DNA of 54,047 bases from the NCBI GenBank assembly GCA_000431535.1, contig HF991795.1, positions 1-54,047 on the forward strand, given 5' to 3'. Positions within the stretch are counted from its first letter, which is position 1, and each line of letters starts with the position of its first letter. Below the pieces are notes generated by a model, which was given only the letters and a program-made list of their open reading frames with translations, was not told the origin of the DNA and did no database searches. This document shows positions 25,963 to 35,115 of the stretch, piece by piece. This DNA is from Clostridium sp. CAG:678. GTDB lineage: Bacteria; Bacillota; Clostridia; Oscillospirales; Acutalibacteraceae. Made by a program: the position numbers and the translations under genes.

Positions 25963-27741
25963 ATGTTGTCTAATTTAAAATATATGTTATCAAATTGGAT
26001 TGAGTGGGATAAAAAAAGTTTACTTTTTTTCTTTGTCAGAGTCCCGGCTCTTGTTCTTCAGCCGATTGTAACAGCATACATACCAAAGGCTATGATTGAC
26101 TGCATTGAAAAGGGTGTTACAACAGAGCAGTTAATTCTTGTTGTTGCACTTTTAAGTCTGCTTTTAACCTTTACCATATGGATGGATCCGTTTATGAAGG
26201 AGCTTATCAGAGGCGGAGCAAGAATTGTAAGAATGCGCTATGCTGTTATGGCATTCCGCAAAAATCTTTGGGCAGATTATGTAAACATAGAAAGCCTTGA
26301 GGGCAGAGAACTGCAAAAAAGAGCAGAAGCCTTTTACAATGTAAGGTTTTCATCGGGTGCAGATTTCATTGAAGAATGCAACGATTTTCTTGTTTGCATA
26401 ATCGGCGTTATTGCATCTGCGGTTTTGATTTACAAAATCAATATTTTGATGATTCTGCTTATTCTTTTAACCTGCGTAGGCGAATTTGTCATATTAAAGG
26501 TTTTAAATAAAAAGCAGAAAGCAATGCTTGATGACAGTTCAAAGCTTTCATCAAAGCTTGATTATTTTTATAAATTGAGCAAAAGCAGTGATGCGTCCAA
26601 GGATATTAAGCTATACGGCTTTCAGGATTATTTTATTTACACAGTTGCTAAAATTACATCAGATATTGAAAGAATTATTGCAAAATACACAAATCAGAGT
26701 GCGGCGGTAAGCGGAATAAGAGCCGTACTGAATCTAATCCGACAGCTTATCGCTTATGTATATCTGATTTATCTTGTAACAAACGGCAGCTTAACCATTT
26801 CCGAATTTGTTTTTTATTTCGGAATTATAACAGGCTTTTCAAACTGGATTGTTAACCTTGTTTTTTCCTATTCAAAAATTGAACGCAGTGTGAACGATTG
26901 TGCAGTTTTTCGCAAATATATTGAAAGTGAAAACGAAAGCAGGGATAAGCCTGATGTTGATTTCAGCGAGATTGAATCTATTGAATTTAAAAATGTTTCG
27001 TTCACCTATCCCTCCGCCGAAAAAAGCACGATCAAAGCTATGTCTTTCAAGGTGAATCATGGCGAAAACATAGCCATCGTCGGGGAAAACGGAGCCGGCA
27101 AAACAACGGCGATCAAGCTGCTCTGCGGGCTTTATTACCCCACAGAGGGCGATATTCTGATCAACGGCAAAAGCAGCAGAGATTTTTCAAGCGAAAGCTA
27201 TTTTGATTTGTTTTCTGCTGTTTTTCAGGATTATTTCTTTATGCCAATGACCGTTGCTGAAAATATCAGCGCTGAAAAGGAATATGACAAGGAAAAGCTT
27301 TATTCTGCATTTAAGAAAGCGGGGATTTTGGAAAAGATAAATTCTTTGCCTGATAAGGAAAACTCACTGATGGATAAGAATGTTTATAAAAACGCAGTTG
27401 ATTTTTCAGGCGGAGAAAAGCAGAAATTACTTCTTGCAAAGGCTGTTTACAAAAACGCGCCTGTTTTGATTTTGGACGAGCCGACCGCCGCGCTTGATCC
27501 GATTTCCGAAAACGAGCTTTACTTAAAATATAATGAATTAACGGAAAATAAGATTTCGTTTTTCATTTCTCACAGGCTTTCCTCAACAAGATTCTGCAAC
27601 AGAATTTTATTCATTAAAGACGGCAAAATTGCCGAAAGCGGAACACACGAGGAGCTTATGGCACTCAAGGGTGCATATTACAGAATGTATCAGATTCAGA
27701 GCTACTACTATAAGGAAACGGAGGTGGCTGTGAATGAATAA
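25963..27741 (+). CDS. ABC exporter half-transporter 1
   Basis: ATG 25963 is preferred over GTG 25954, which overlaps the AGGTGG ribosome site at 25952-25957. It has an N-terminal membrane domain with about six helices and a C-terminal ATPase: Walker A VGENGAGKTTAIKLL, signature DFSGGEKQKLLLAKA, Walker B VLILDEPTAALDP, switch His in FFISHRLSS. It overlaps the second transporter gene by 8 nt, so the two probably form a heterodimer. Base composition is less AT-rich than agrB before it, with a strikingly GC-rich patch around 27030-27160 over the Walker A region. Substrate unknown; peptide or secondary metabolite export fits the context. Confidence 0.88.
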   Translation: MLSNLKYMLSNWIEWDKKSLLFFFVRVPALVLQPIVTAYIPKAMIDCIEKGVTTEQLILVVALLSLLLTFTIWMDPFMKELIRGGARIVRMRYAVMAFRKNLWADYVNIESLEGRELQKRAEAFYNVRFSSGADFIEECNDFLVCIIGVIASAVLIYKINILMILLILLTCVGEFVILKVLNKKQKAMLDDSSKLSSKLDYFYKLSKSSDASKDIKLYGFQDYFIYTVAKITSDIERIIAKYTNQSAAVSGIRAVLNLIRQLIAYVYLIYLVTNGSLTISEFVFYFGIITGFSNWIVNLVFSYSKIERSVNDCAVFRKYIESENESRDKPDVDFSEIESIEFKNVSFTYPSAEKSTIKAMSFKVNHGENIAIVGENGAGKTTAIKLLCGLYYPTEGDILINGKSSRDFSSESYFDLFSAVFQDYFFMPMTVAENISAEKEYDKEKLYSAFKKAGILEKINSLPDKENSLMDKNVYKNAVDFSGGEKQKLLLAKAVYKNAPVLILDEPTAALDPISENELYLKYNELTENKISFFISHRLSSTRFCNRILFIKDGKIAESGTHEELMALKGAYYRMYQIQSYYYKETEVAVNE

Positions 27742-29563
27742 TATGAAAACCGTTTTTAAAATCTACAAGGAAATTCAAAGCCTTGAAAAAAAAGTTTTGC
27801 CATCTGTAACCATCCAGTCAATCGTTTCATCTCTTAAACCATTTATAAACATTCTGTTTACTGCTAAAATTATAAATCTACTGAGTGACGGCAAGGATTT
27901 CAAAACCGTTATGCTATACATAGCCATTGCCGTTGCAATAAACTTTGTTCTGTTTTTCCTTAGCAGTTTTCTTGATGAATACAGCCAGAATTTAAGGAAT
28001 CTTTTGTTGAACAAAGAAAACAAAAAGGTTGCATCCAAGCTGTTCAAAACAGAATATCAGAAGCTTGAAAACAGCGAATATAAAGAGCTTATTCACAAGC
28101 ACGAAGAGGCTGAAAAAAGCAGATGGTCTCGCTTTCCCTATTTTGTATGGACAACATACAGATTTTTAAATGGCTTATTTACCTTGATAATTTCCGTTAT
28201 TATCATCTTCCCGCTTCTTAAGGTTGGATTTACAAGAACAGGAGATACCTTTTTTGAAAAGCCGATTTTTTTGATTACTATAATCAGCGCAATCCTTACA
28301 ATGGCGGTTTTCATTCTTCTTGTTGCGGTAAACATAAACAAATCATATTTAAAGGCGAACGAAAGCTATGCTGAACTGGACAGGATTTTCTATTCTTTTC
28401 TTGATATTTTCGGAGATTACAGAACTGGCAAGGAAATCAGAATTTACAAGGAACAGAATTTAATAGACAGCATTGCCACAAGCAAGATTTTAACAGACGG
28501 CGAAAAGACACTCCGTAAAATCTCTATGCACACGGCGAAGGCGAGCTCCTTTGTTGCGATACTTGGCGCAGTGGTCGGCTTTGGTGTTTATCTGTTTATT
28601 GGCATTAAAGGTTTGCTCGGGCTTTTCGGTATCGGCTCGCTTGTGCTATATTGCGGTTCATTTATGCAGATTATAAATGGCATTATGATGATGGCAAACA
28701 CTTTTGGCAAGCTTCAGGAAATCATACCACTTGCAAAATGCTATTTTGAAATTCTTGATACGCAGGATAATATGAAATATGGTGGAAAGGATATTAATTT
28801 TACAGATAAATTTGAAATAGAATTCCGGAATGTATCTTTTAAATATCCGAATGCCGAAAATTATTCTTTGAAGAACATCAATATAAAAATAAACAACGGC
28901 GAAAATCTTGCAGTTGTCGGCAGAAATGGCAGTGGCAAAACAACATTTATTAAACTGCTTTGCAGGTTTTATGATGTTACAGACGGCGAAATTCTGATTA
29001 ACGGCATCAACATTAAGGAATACACAAAAGAAAGCATAATACGCCTGTATTCCGTTGTTTTTCAGGATTTCAAAATCTTTTCAACAACGCTTTCGCAAAA
29101 CATTTCAGCAGGCGAAGAATACGATTGTGACAAGCTTTATAAAGTGCTTGATGAGGCGAATATCAAAGACAGAATGCTGAAAATGGAGTACAAGGAAAAC
29201 ACTTATCTTTATAAGGAATTGGATAAAGCAGGTGTTGAAATTTCCGGCGGAGAGGCACAGAAGCTTGCACTTGCAAGAGCATTATACAAGGATGCACCGA
29301 TTGTTATTCTTGACGAGCCAACGGCAGCACTTGATCCGATTGCAGAAAATGAAATATACAGCAGAATTAATTCATTTGTTGAGAACAAAACTACAATATA
29401 CATTTCACACAGATTATCAAGCTGCGTGTTCTGCGACAGAATTGCTGTATTTGATAAAGCAGAATTGGTTGAAGCAGGAACACATCAGCAGCTTATTGAA
29501 AAGAACGGAAAATACAACGAGCTATGGAATGCACAAGCAAAATATTATTTAAACAAAAAATAA
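27734..29563 (+). CDS. ABC exporter half-transporter 2
   Basis: The 609-residue fused membrane/ATPase protein starts after GGAGGTGG at 27720-27727. ATPase motifs are complete: VGRNGSGKTTFIKLL, VEISGGEAQKLALARA, IVILDEPTAALDP and YISHRLSS. As both partners have intact motifs, the pair could hydrolyse ATP at two sites. The exporter pair links signal processing (agrDB) to the enzyme block that follows 17 nt downstream. Confidence 0.88.
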   Translation: MNNMKTVFKIYKEIQSLEKKVLPSVTIQSIVSSLKPFINILFTAKIINLLSDGKDFKTVMLYIAIAVAINFVLFFLSSFLDEYSQNLRNLLLNKENKKVASKLFKTEYQKLENSEYKELIHKHEEAEKSRWSRFPYFVWTTYRFLNGLFTLIISVIIIFPLLKVGFTRTGDTFFEKPIFLITIISAILTMAVFILLVAVNINKSYLKANESYAELDRIFYSFLDIFGDYRTGKEIRIYKEQNLIDSIATSKILTDGEKTLRKISMHTAKASSFVAILGAVVGFGVYLFIGIKGLLGLFGIGSLVLYCGSFMQIINGIMMMANTFGKLQEIIPLAKCYFEILDTQDNMKYGGKDINFTDKFEIEFRNVSFKYPNAENYSLKNINIKINNGENLAVVGRNGSGKTTFIKLLCRFYDVTDGEILINGINIKEYTKESIIRLYSVVFQDFKIFSTTLSQNISAGEEYDCDKLYKVLDEANIKDRMLKMEYKENTYLYKELDKAGVEISGGEAQKLALARALYKDAPIVILDEPTAALDPIAENEIYSRINSFVENKTTIYISHRLSSCVFCDRIAVFDKAELVEAGTHQQLIEKNGKYNELWNAQAKYYLNKK

Positions 29564-29580
29564 ATTTAGGGAGTATTTAT

Positions 29581-30225
29581 ATGAAAAAATGGATTTTCTT
29601 TGATGTAATGGGAGTTCTTTTTATAGTAGGTGATGATACAAATGACTTATTAGTCCCTTTTGTAAAAAAGTATAATAAGCAAATATCTAGTGAAGAAATA
29701 GTTAATGAATATATGCAAGCTAGTTTAGGTGCGATATCATCTAAACAGTTTTGGAGGAATGTAGGTCTTGGAGAATTTTATCCGAGTATTGAGACTGAAT
29801 ATTTAGAGAGTCAGTTGATTTTAGATAAAAATTGTTTAGAAGTATTAAAAAATTTAAATAAGAAATACAATTTAGGTATTATATCTAATGATGTATCTGA
29901 ATGGTCTGTTTTTTTAAGAAAAAAATACGATTTAGATAAATATTTTAAGCTTTCAATAATTAGTGGAGATGTAAAACTAAGAAAACCGAATAAAGAGATT
30001 TATGAAATAGTCAAAAATCATAATATAAGATATGCAGATTGTATTTTTATTGATGATAGAATAAAAAATTTGATTCCGGCAAATGAATTGGGATTTACAC
30101 CGGTGCATTTTAATAGAGAAGATAATTATTCACCGAATAAATTATACGAAATAAAATCGTTTCTGGATATTGAAAACTTGTGTAATAAGTTATTTAATAG
30201 GGAGAAAAAAGCTTATGAATTATAA
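29581..30225 (+). CDS. HAD-family hydrolase without the second catalytic Asp
   Basis: ATG 29581 follows AGGGAG at 29568-29573. The 214-residue protein has HAD motif I as FFDVMGVLF: the nucleophile Asp is there, but the +2 position is Met rather than Asp. Motif II GIISND, motif III Lys in LRKPNKEIYEIV and motif IV FIDDR are present. A D-x-x-G-V/L motif I is typical of the haloacid-dehalogenase/epoxide-hydrolase N-domain branch, which lacks the general acid. It may be a phosphatase, dehalogenase-like, or a non-catalytic partner. The 3' end overlaps the radical SAM gene by 11 nt. Confidence 0.8.
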   Translation: MKKWIFFDVMGVLFIVGDDTNDLLVPFVKKYNKQISSEEIVNEYMQASLGAISSKQFWRNVGLGEFYPSIETEYLESQLILDKNCLEVLKNLNKKYNLGIISNDVSEWSVFLRKKYDLDKYFKLSIISGDVKLRKPNKEIYEIVKNHNIRYADCIFIDDRIKNLIPANELGFTPVHFNREDNYSPNKLYEIKSFLDIENLCNKLFNREKKAYEL

Positions 30226-31573
30226 TGATTTTCTTAATGAGGCAAAAACAATACAAAGTAAAAAAATGCAAATTCATAAAGATTATAAAGAATATGCGTT
30301 TACATTTTCATATCCTCCGCCACAATCATTATATAAAATTGACGAAAGCAATTTTGACTGTGTAGAATTAGATGATGAAATAAATATCTACATTCATATA
30401 CCTTATTGTACAGGAAAATGTTCATATTGCTATTTTTGTTGTTATGAATTAAATAAATGCACTGTTAAAAAATCCGAATATGTTTCACTGTTGCGTCATG
30501 AAATAAAATTAGCTCGTAATAAATACGGAAAGAAAATAGTTTCTTCCATTCATATAGGTGGTGGTACACCCACAACATTAACTGAATTGGAATTTGAAGA
30601 AATATTTAAATGTTTATTTGACAATTTTGCTATCAAAGAAAATATCGAAATAACATGCGAATCAAGTCCAGAAACTGTGACATTGAAAAAAATGAGAAAA
30701 TTAATAGATTTAGGAGTAAATAGATTAAACATTGGTATTCAATGTTTTAATGATGATACTCTAAGGATTATTAATAGAAGACATAATAGTGAAGTGGCTA
30801 TTAAGGCCATAGAAATAGCTAAATCGGCAGGATTTAAAAACATTAATATTGATTTAATGTACGGATTGCCAAATCAAACACTTGAAGATTGGAAAAAAAC
30901 CTTAGATATAGCAAATGCGTTGGAAGTTCAATCTATAAGTGCTTACAGATTAAGATTACATCCAAAATCAAAATTGAATGAATATGACAATTTAAAACAT
31001 GACGATAGAATGCTTGAATTTTATTTTACATTGGTAAATAAAATGGAAGAATTTGGTTTTATTCAGGCTTCGTCACATAAGTTTTCACGTCAAGAGAATA
31101 CAATTCAAAAGCAAATCATTAGTAAAAGAGGAATAAAAAAGAACGAGCTTTTGTCTTTTGGATTATCTTCATATGGTTATATTGGAAATATATTGTATTG
31201 GAATTCTAGAACAATTGAAGAGTATAAAAATAAAATAAATAGAAATGTATTACCTTATTCTTTAGGTTATGTTCTTAATGAATCAGAACAGAAATCAAAA
31301 TCATGTGTATTGGGAATACATAACTATAAAGGAATAAGTATAAAAGATTATAACGAATATTTTAAAAGTGATTTTAAAAATGATTTTAATAAACAGATTA
31401 CATTTTGCAAAGAAAATCGTTTAGCGAAAATCGAAAATGAACACTTTTCTTTGAGTAAATTAGGTATGGCTTTTTCAGATGAAATCGCCATTATGTTTTA
31501 TTCAGAAGATATAAAAAAGGTGCTTTCTGAAAAGAAAAAAAGATATGGCATGTTTTTTGACGAAATTATTTAA
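30215..31573 (+). CDS. HemW-like radical SAM enzyme
   Basis: ATG 30215 is supported by GGGAG at 30200-30204. The 452-residue protein has the cluster motif HIPYCTGKCSYCYFCC (CX3CX2C with two extra Cys right after), SAM-binding IHIGGGTPTTL, and LNIGIQCFNDDTL as in HemW/HemN. A HemN_C-like domain (about residues 370-440) is also present. Proteins of this branch include heme chaperones and class C radical SAM methyltransferases or cyclopropane-forming enzymes in natural-product pathways. Here, within a biosynthetic operon and next to a B12-type radical SAM gene, tailoring of a metabolite is more likely than heme handling. Confidence 0.85.
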   Translation: MNYNDFLNEAKTIQSKKMQIHKDYKEYAFTFSYPPPQSLYKIDESNFDCVELDDEINIYIHIPYCTGKCSYCYFCCYELNKCTVKKSEYVSLLRHEIKLARNKYGKKIVSSIHIGGGTPTTLTELEFEEIFKCLFDNFAIKENIEITCESSPETVTLKKMRKLIDLGVNRLNIGIQCFNDDTLRIINRRHNSEVAIKAIEIAKSAGFKNINIDLMYGLPNQTLEDWKKTLDIANALEVQSISAYRLRLHPKSKLNEYDNLKHDDRMLEFYFTLVNKMEEFGFIQASSHKFSRQENTIQKQIISKRGIKKNELLSFGLSSYGYIGNILYWNSRTIEEYKNKINRNVLPYSLGYVLNESEQKSKSCVLGIHNYKGISIKDYNEYFKSDFKNDFNKQITFCKENRLAKIENEHFSLSKLGMAFSDEIAIMFYSEDIKKVLSEKKKRYGMFFDEII

Positions 31574-31582
31574 GGGGATAAA

Positions 31583-32629
31583 ATGAAAACAATAATTGAA
31601 TATTCAAGTTTTAAGTGCAATTTGATTTCTTACTCAAAAAAATATAATGATATAATTATGGAATTTTATAAGAAATTTAATAATTATTATTGTTTTGAAT
31701 TTGGAGTTGAAGATTCAGATTTATTCACAATTTGTTTATGTGATGATATAGATAAAAATCTGTTTAATAATATAAATTGTGATATAGCATTAATTCATAA
31801 TTCACATAGTAAGAACAAAAAAATTCTATTAAATGGATTAGTTTATCGGCAAGAGGATGCGATAAAGCAAGCCGCAAAAATCTCAAAAGGCAATGTTAAA
31901 TTTTTTAAAGTATTAGAAACAAATACATATATAAAACTAGAAGATAAGAGATTAATTATGTGCGGAAATAATATATATGATGATTTAGTATATGTATTTG
32001 AAACTTTGTTAAATACTTTTCTTGAAAAAGAAGGAAATATTGCTCTACATGCTGCTTCTTGTTTAGTTAATGGTGAAGGTGTTGTAATATGTGGGAAGTC
32101 TGGATCGGGAAAGACAACTCTTTTATTTGATTTAATAAAAAACAACAATGCAATATTTCAGGCAAACGACAGAGTATCTATATATAAGAAAAAAAACGAT
32201 TCATTTTATATATGTGGCATACCGATTCCTGTGAATGTCCCCCAAAAAACAATGACTGGATTAGAGAGATGGAAGGATACTGAAATCGTTAAAAAATCAG
32301 AATCGCATGACAAAATTAGATTTTCTGTAGAAGAAATTCCACTGCTTTTTGATGAAACAGTTAATAAAGATATTAAACTTAAAAAAATACTTATTACTGA
32401 TTATAACAAAAACGAAAATCCGGCAGTAAAAAAATTAAGCGCACTGAGCGCACTTGAACGTCTTGATGTATTATCTCCGTTTGATTATTGTCATCCTAAT
32501 TGGTTAGAGGTATATACATCTGACAGGCAAGATGTTACGGTTAAAAATATTATAAAAAAATGGTTAGAAAATATTGATGTGTATTTATTGACAGGTAATA
32601 ATCCTTATGAAAGCTTTTGTAAAATATGA
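31583..32629 (+). CDS. HPr kinase-like P-loop protein
   Basis: This 348-residue protein has an N-terminal region of about 150 residues with no recognised motif, then an HprK-like kinase core: NIALHAASCLVNGEGVVICG, Walker A GKSGSGKTTLLFDL (about residues 172-185), then NDRVSIYK. HPr kinases phosphorylate a Ser on HPr; relatives outside sugar regulation occur in peptide gene clusters such as lasso peptides, where they phosphorylate the product. The HprK signature after the P-loop is not clear, so the substrate differs. It overlaps the GNAT gene by 4 nt. Confidence 0.75.
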   Translation: MKTIIEYSSFKCNLISYSKKYNDIIMEFYKKFNNYYCFEFGVEDSDLFTICLCDDIDKNLFNNINCDIALIHNSHSKNKKILLNGLVYRQEDAIKQAAKISKGNVKFFKVLETNTYIKLEDKRLIMCGNNIYDDLVYVFETLLNTFLEKEGNIALHAASCLVNGEGVVICGKSGSGKTTLLFDLIKNNNAIFQANDRVSIYKKKNDSFYICGIPIPVNVPQKTMTGLERWKDTEIVKKSESHDKIRFSVEEIPLLFDETVNKDIKLKKILITDYNKNENPAVKKLSALSALERLDVLSPFDYCHPNWLEVYTSDRQDVTVKNIIKKWLENIDVYLLTGNNPYESFCKI

Positions 32630-33534
32630 ATATTATAATTGAAAAAGTAAAGAAAACACATATTACTGATTTAGTAACACTTTTTAAAGAAAATTATGGT
32701 TCATATCATTATAGTGCATTTTCTAGTGAAAAATCATTACTAAAATTATTTTCTAATAATTTAAAAGGATGGGTAGGACTTGAGAACGATAAAGTTGTTG
32801 CTTTTGCAGGATTATATGATACCGTGCAGGACGATTATCATTTAATAAAATTAGCACATTTATTGGTTGATAAAAAATACAGAGGATATCATATCGGAAG
32901 TAGATTGGAAAAAGAACGAAATGATTATTATTCAAAATTTCAACATGCATTAGTGGTAGCTAGCTGTGTTGATATTCCTCCTCAATCTGTACAATTAAAA
33001 TTAAAATATGGTTTTTATTTTTTGGGAATGAAAACAAATTATAGGTGTTCGAATTTAGTTGGAGATAATAGTATAATTCTTGGAAAATATAGTGGTATTA
33101 ATCATAAAGAAGTCAAACTTGAAATGCCATCACTTTCTACGAGAGACTTTATAATACAAATATGTAAAAATAGCAATTATGTATATAAGTTTAACGATTC
33201 GAACAATTACAAGTATGATATGAAATTTGAATATGACATTGATCAAATAAATAGTAGGATTGTAGGCTATATTTCTTTTAATGAAAATGGAATACCATTA
33301 ATTGAATTAATTAGATTATTTGATATTCTTAATATGAGATATATGTCAATAAAAATAAATACACGTATTTTAGGATTTGGACAATTAGACAACTTATTAT
33401 GTAATAATGGATATATACCCACAGTGTATATTCCTTATTACGGTAAACATTTTGATTTACTTGAATACCAAAAGCTCAATATTGAAGATTATAAAATATA
33501 TAAAAAAATTTTTGAAGAATATATAAGGAAATAG
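32626..33534 (+). CDS. GNAT-family N-acyltransferase with extra C-terminal domain
   Basis: The 302-residue protein begins with a GNAT domain (residues 1-150), including the acyl-CoA binding stretch LAHLLVDKKYRGYHIGSRLE. The C-terminal half (residues 170-302) is a second alpha/beta-like region without CoA motif, perhaps a degenerate GNAT repeat. Coupled by ATGA to the kinase gene. Transfer of an acyl group from CoA to an amine of the pathway intermediate is the likely role; the AccD/AccA-like pair may provide or alter the acyl-CoA. Confidence 0.75.
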   Translation: MNIIIEKVKKTHITDLVTLFKENYGSYHYSAFSSEKSLLKLFSNNLKGWVGLENDKVVAFAGLYDTVQDDYHLIKLAHLLVDKKYRGYHIGSRLEKERNDYYSKFQHALVVASCVDIPPQSVQLKLKYGFYFLGMKTNYRCSNLVGDNSIILGKYSGINHKEVKLEMPSLSTRDFIIQICKNSNYVYKFNDSNNYKYDMKFEYDIDQINSRIVGYISFNENGIPLIELIRLFDILNMRYMSIKINTRILGFGQLDNLLCNNGYIPTVYIPYYGKHFDLLEYQKLNIEDYKIYKKIFEEYIRK

Positions 33535-33539
33535 ATATT

Positions 33540-35114
33540 ATGAAAATCGCATTATGTTACGCACCTTCAGAACAACAATTTATTCCTGTTCCTCCGCTAG
33601 GTATAGCTGTATTAAAATCATATTTAAAGCAGCACAAAAAAAATGTTACAACATTTGACCTTGAACTTGAATTATGGTTATCTCAAGGTTATAAAAGTAG
33701 TGAGTTTGCTCAAAAAGACAATTTTATAATTGATGAGACTAAAATAGAACTTGATTCAATTATTGAAAAGTTAAAAAGTTTTGAAATTATATGTTTTTCA
33801 ATTATGGGAAAGAGACAAATTCCTTATAGTAAAATGATTATCCAAAATTTGAGAAATAAACAACGTAAATTTATAGTAGGTGGAGCTTTTATTACCGAAG
33901 GCAATTCTTTTGATGTTCTTGATACAATTGATGCCGATTATGCAATTATTGGTGAAGGGTGGAAACCGATGTTGCAACTTATAAATGAGATAGAAGGTAA
34001 AAACTACGATTATAGTTGTTTTAATGTCAATGAAAAGAATGGCAAAGTTGTAATAAAAAATAATTCAAAAGAGAAAGTTCAAATTCCTGAAGCAGATTAT
34101 TCAGATATAAATCTTGAAGGATATATTAAGCAGCAAAAAAAATTATATAAAATTGATTACAATGATATTAATTATCAACTATTAGTTGGTGATAGATGTT
34201 GTCCATATAATTGTAGTTTTTGTAGAATTAGTAAAAATACTGAAACAATAAAGGACGCAATCGATATTTCAAATGAAATGATTTCTATGCATAACGCATA
34301 TGGTTGTAAGAATTTTAGTTTGATTTGCAATGAAATGAATCCAACAAAAAAGTTTATAAATGAGTTTACAAATAATTTAATATCTGCAAATTTAAATTTA
34401 AATTGGTTTTGTTACCTTAGACCTAATAATTTATCTAAACTTGATTTGAGAAGAATTAAACAAGCCGGTTGTGTTTTAGTTAGATATGGTGTTGAAAGTG
34501 GAAGTCAAAAGATTCTTGATCACATGAATAAAAAATTGTATGTTGATGAAATGAAACAGATATTGAAAGATTCGCATGAGGTAGGTTTATGGAACCATAT
34601 CAATATTATGACTGGATATTTACATGAAAATGATAATGATATTCAACAAACTATTGATTTCATAAATGATAATTCAGATTATATTGATAGTGTTAGAGTA
34701 AATCCGTTTTTTGTTCCTATTGATTCCCCTATACATAAAGATCCTGAAAAATTTGGTATAAGTATAATTGAGGATACAGGTAGTTATATTTCGTTTAATG
34801 AAAAAATAAATTCTTGGGATGAAAAAGTTATTCAAATACAAAAATCTACAGATGCAATATTAAAAGAATGCAAAAAACATAATATTGGATTTGCAGGTAT
34901 TTTACCTAATCTTGTTTCCACTGTTGTTGAGTATTTCAATGATAAAAAGTTAGCTAAAAAATGGCTTGAAGATAATCATAGTTATTTATGGGAACCATTG
35001 TCTCCAGATACTGCTAAATGGAAATTGGCACATCCTGAAACTATTGACGTTGTGATTAATCCATGGGAAAAGATTTCTGGACAGCGAGGAGAAAATTATC
35101 AAACAAGGATTTAA
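33540..35114 (+). CDS. B12-binding radical SAM enzyme (BchE-like)
   Basis: The 524-residue protein has an N-terminal cobalamin-binding-type domain (LCYAPSEQQFIPVPPLGIAV; FIVGGAFITEGN; YAIIGEGW) and a radical SAM core with VGDRCCPYNCSFCRISKN (CX3CX2C), then VRYGVESGSQKILDHMNK. The usual DxHxxG of B12-binding domains is not evident, as in many class B enzymes. Members methylate unactivated carbons or form rings. In this operon it probably acts on the same scaffold as the HemW-like enzyme. Confidence 0.85.
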   Translation: MKIALCYAPSEQQFIPVPPLGIAVLKSYLKQHKKNVTTFDLELELWLSQGYKSSEFAQKDNFIIDETKIELDSIIEKLKSFEIICFSIMGKRQIPYSKMIIQNLRNKQRKFIVGGAFITEGNSFDVLDTIDADYAIIGEGWKPMLQLINEIEGKNYDYSCFNVNEKNGKVVIKNNSKEKVQIPEADYSDINLEGYIKQQKKLYKIDYNDINYQLLVGDRCCPYNCSFCRISKNTETIKDAIDISNEMISMHNAYGCKNFSLICNEMNPTKKFINEFTNNLISANLNLNWFCYLRPNNLSKLDLRRIKQAGCVLVRYGVESGSQKILDHMNKKLYVDEMKQILKDSHEVGLWNHINIMTGYLHENDNDIQQTIDFINDNSDYIDSVRVNPFFVPIDSPIHKDPEKFGISIIEDTGSYISFNEKINSWDEKVIQIQKSTDAILKECKKHNIGFAGILPNLVSTVVEYFNDKKLAKKWLEDNHSYLWEPLSPDTAKWKLAHPETIDVVINPWEKISGQRGENYQTRI

Positions 35115-35115
35115 G

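Noticed and set aside
30215-31573. Heme-pathway HemW or coproporphyrinogen oxidase
   Set aside because: No other heme gene is near, and the extra Cys pair and biosynthetic context favour a tailoring radical SAM enzyme.
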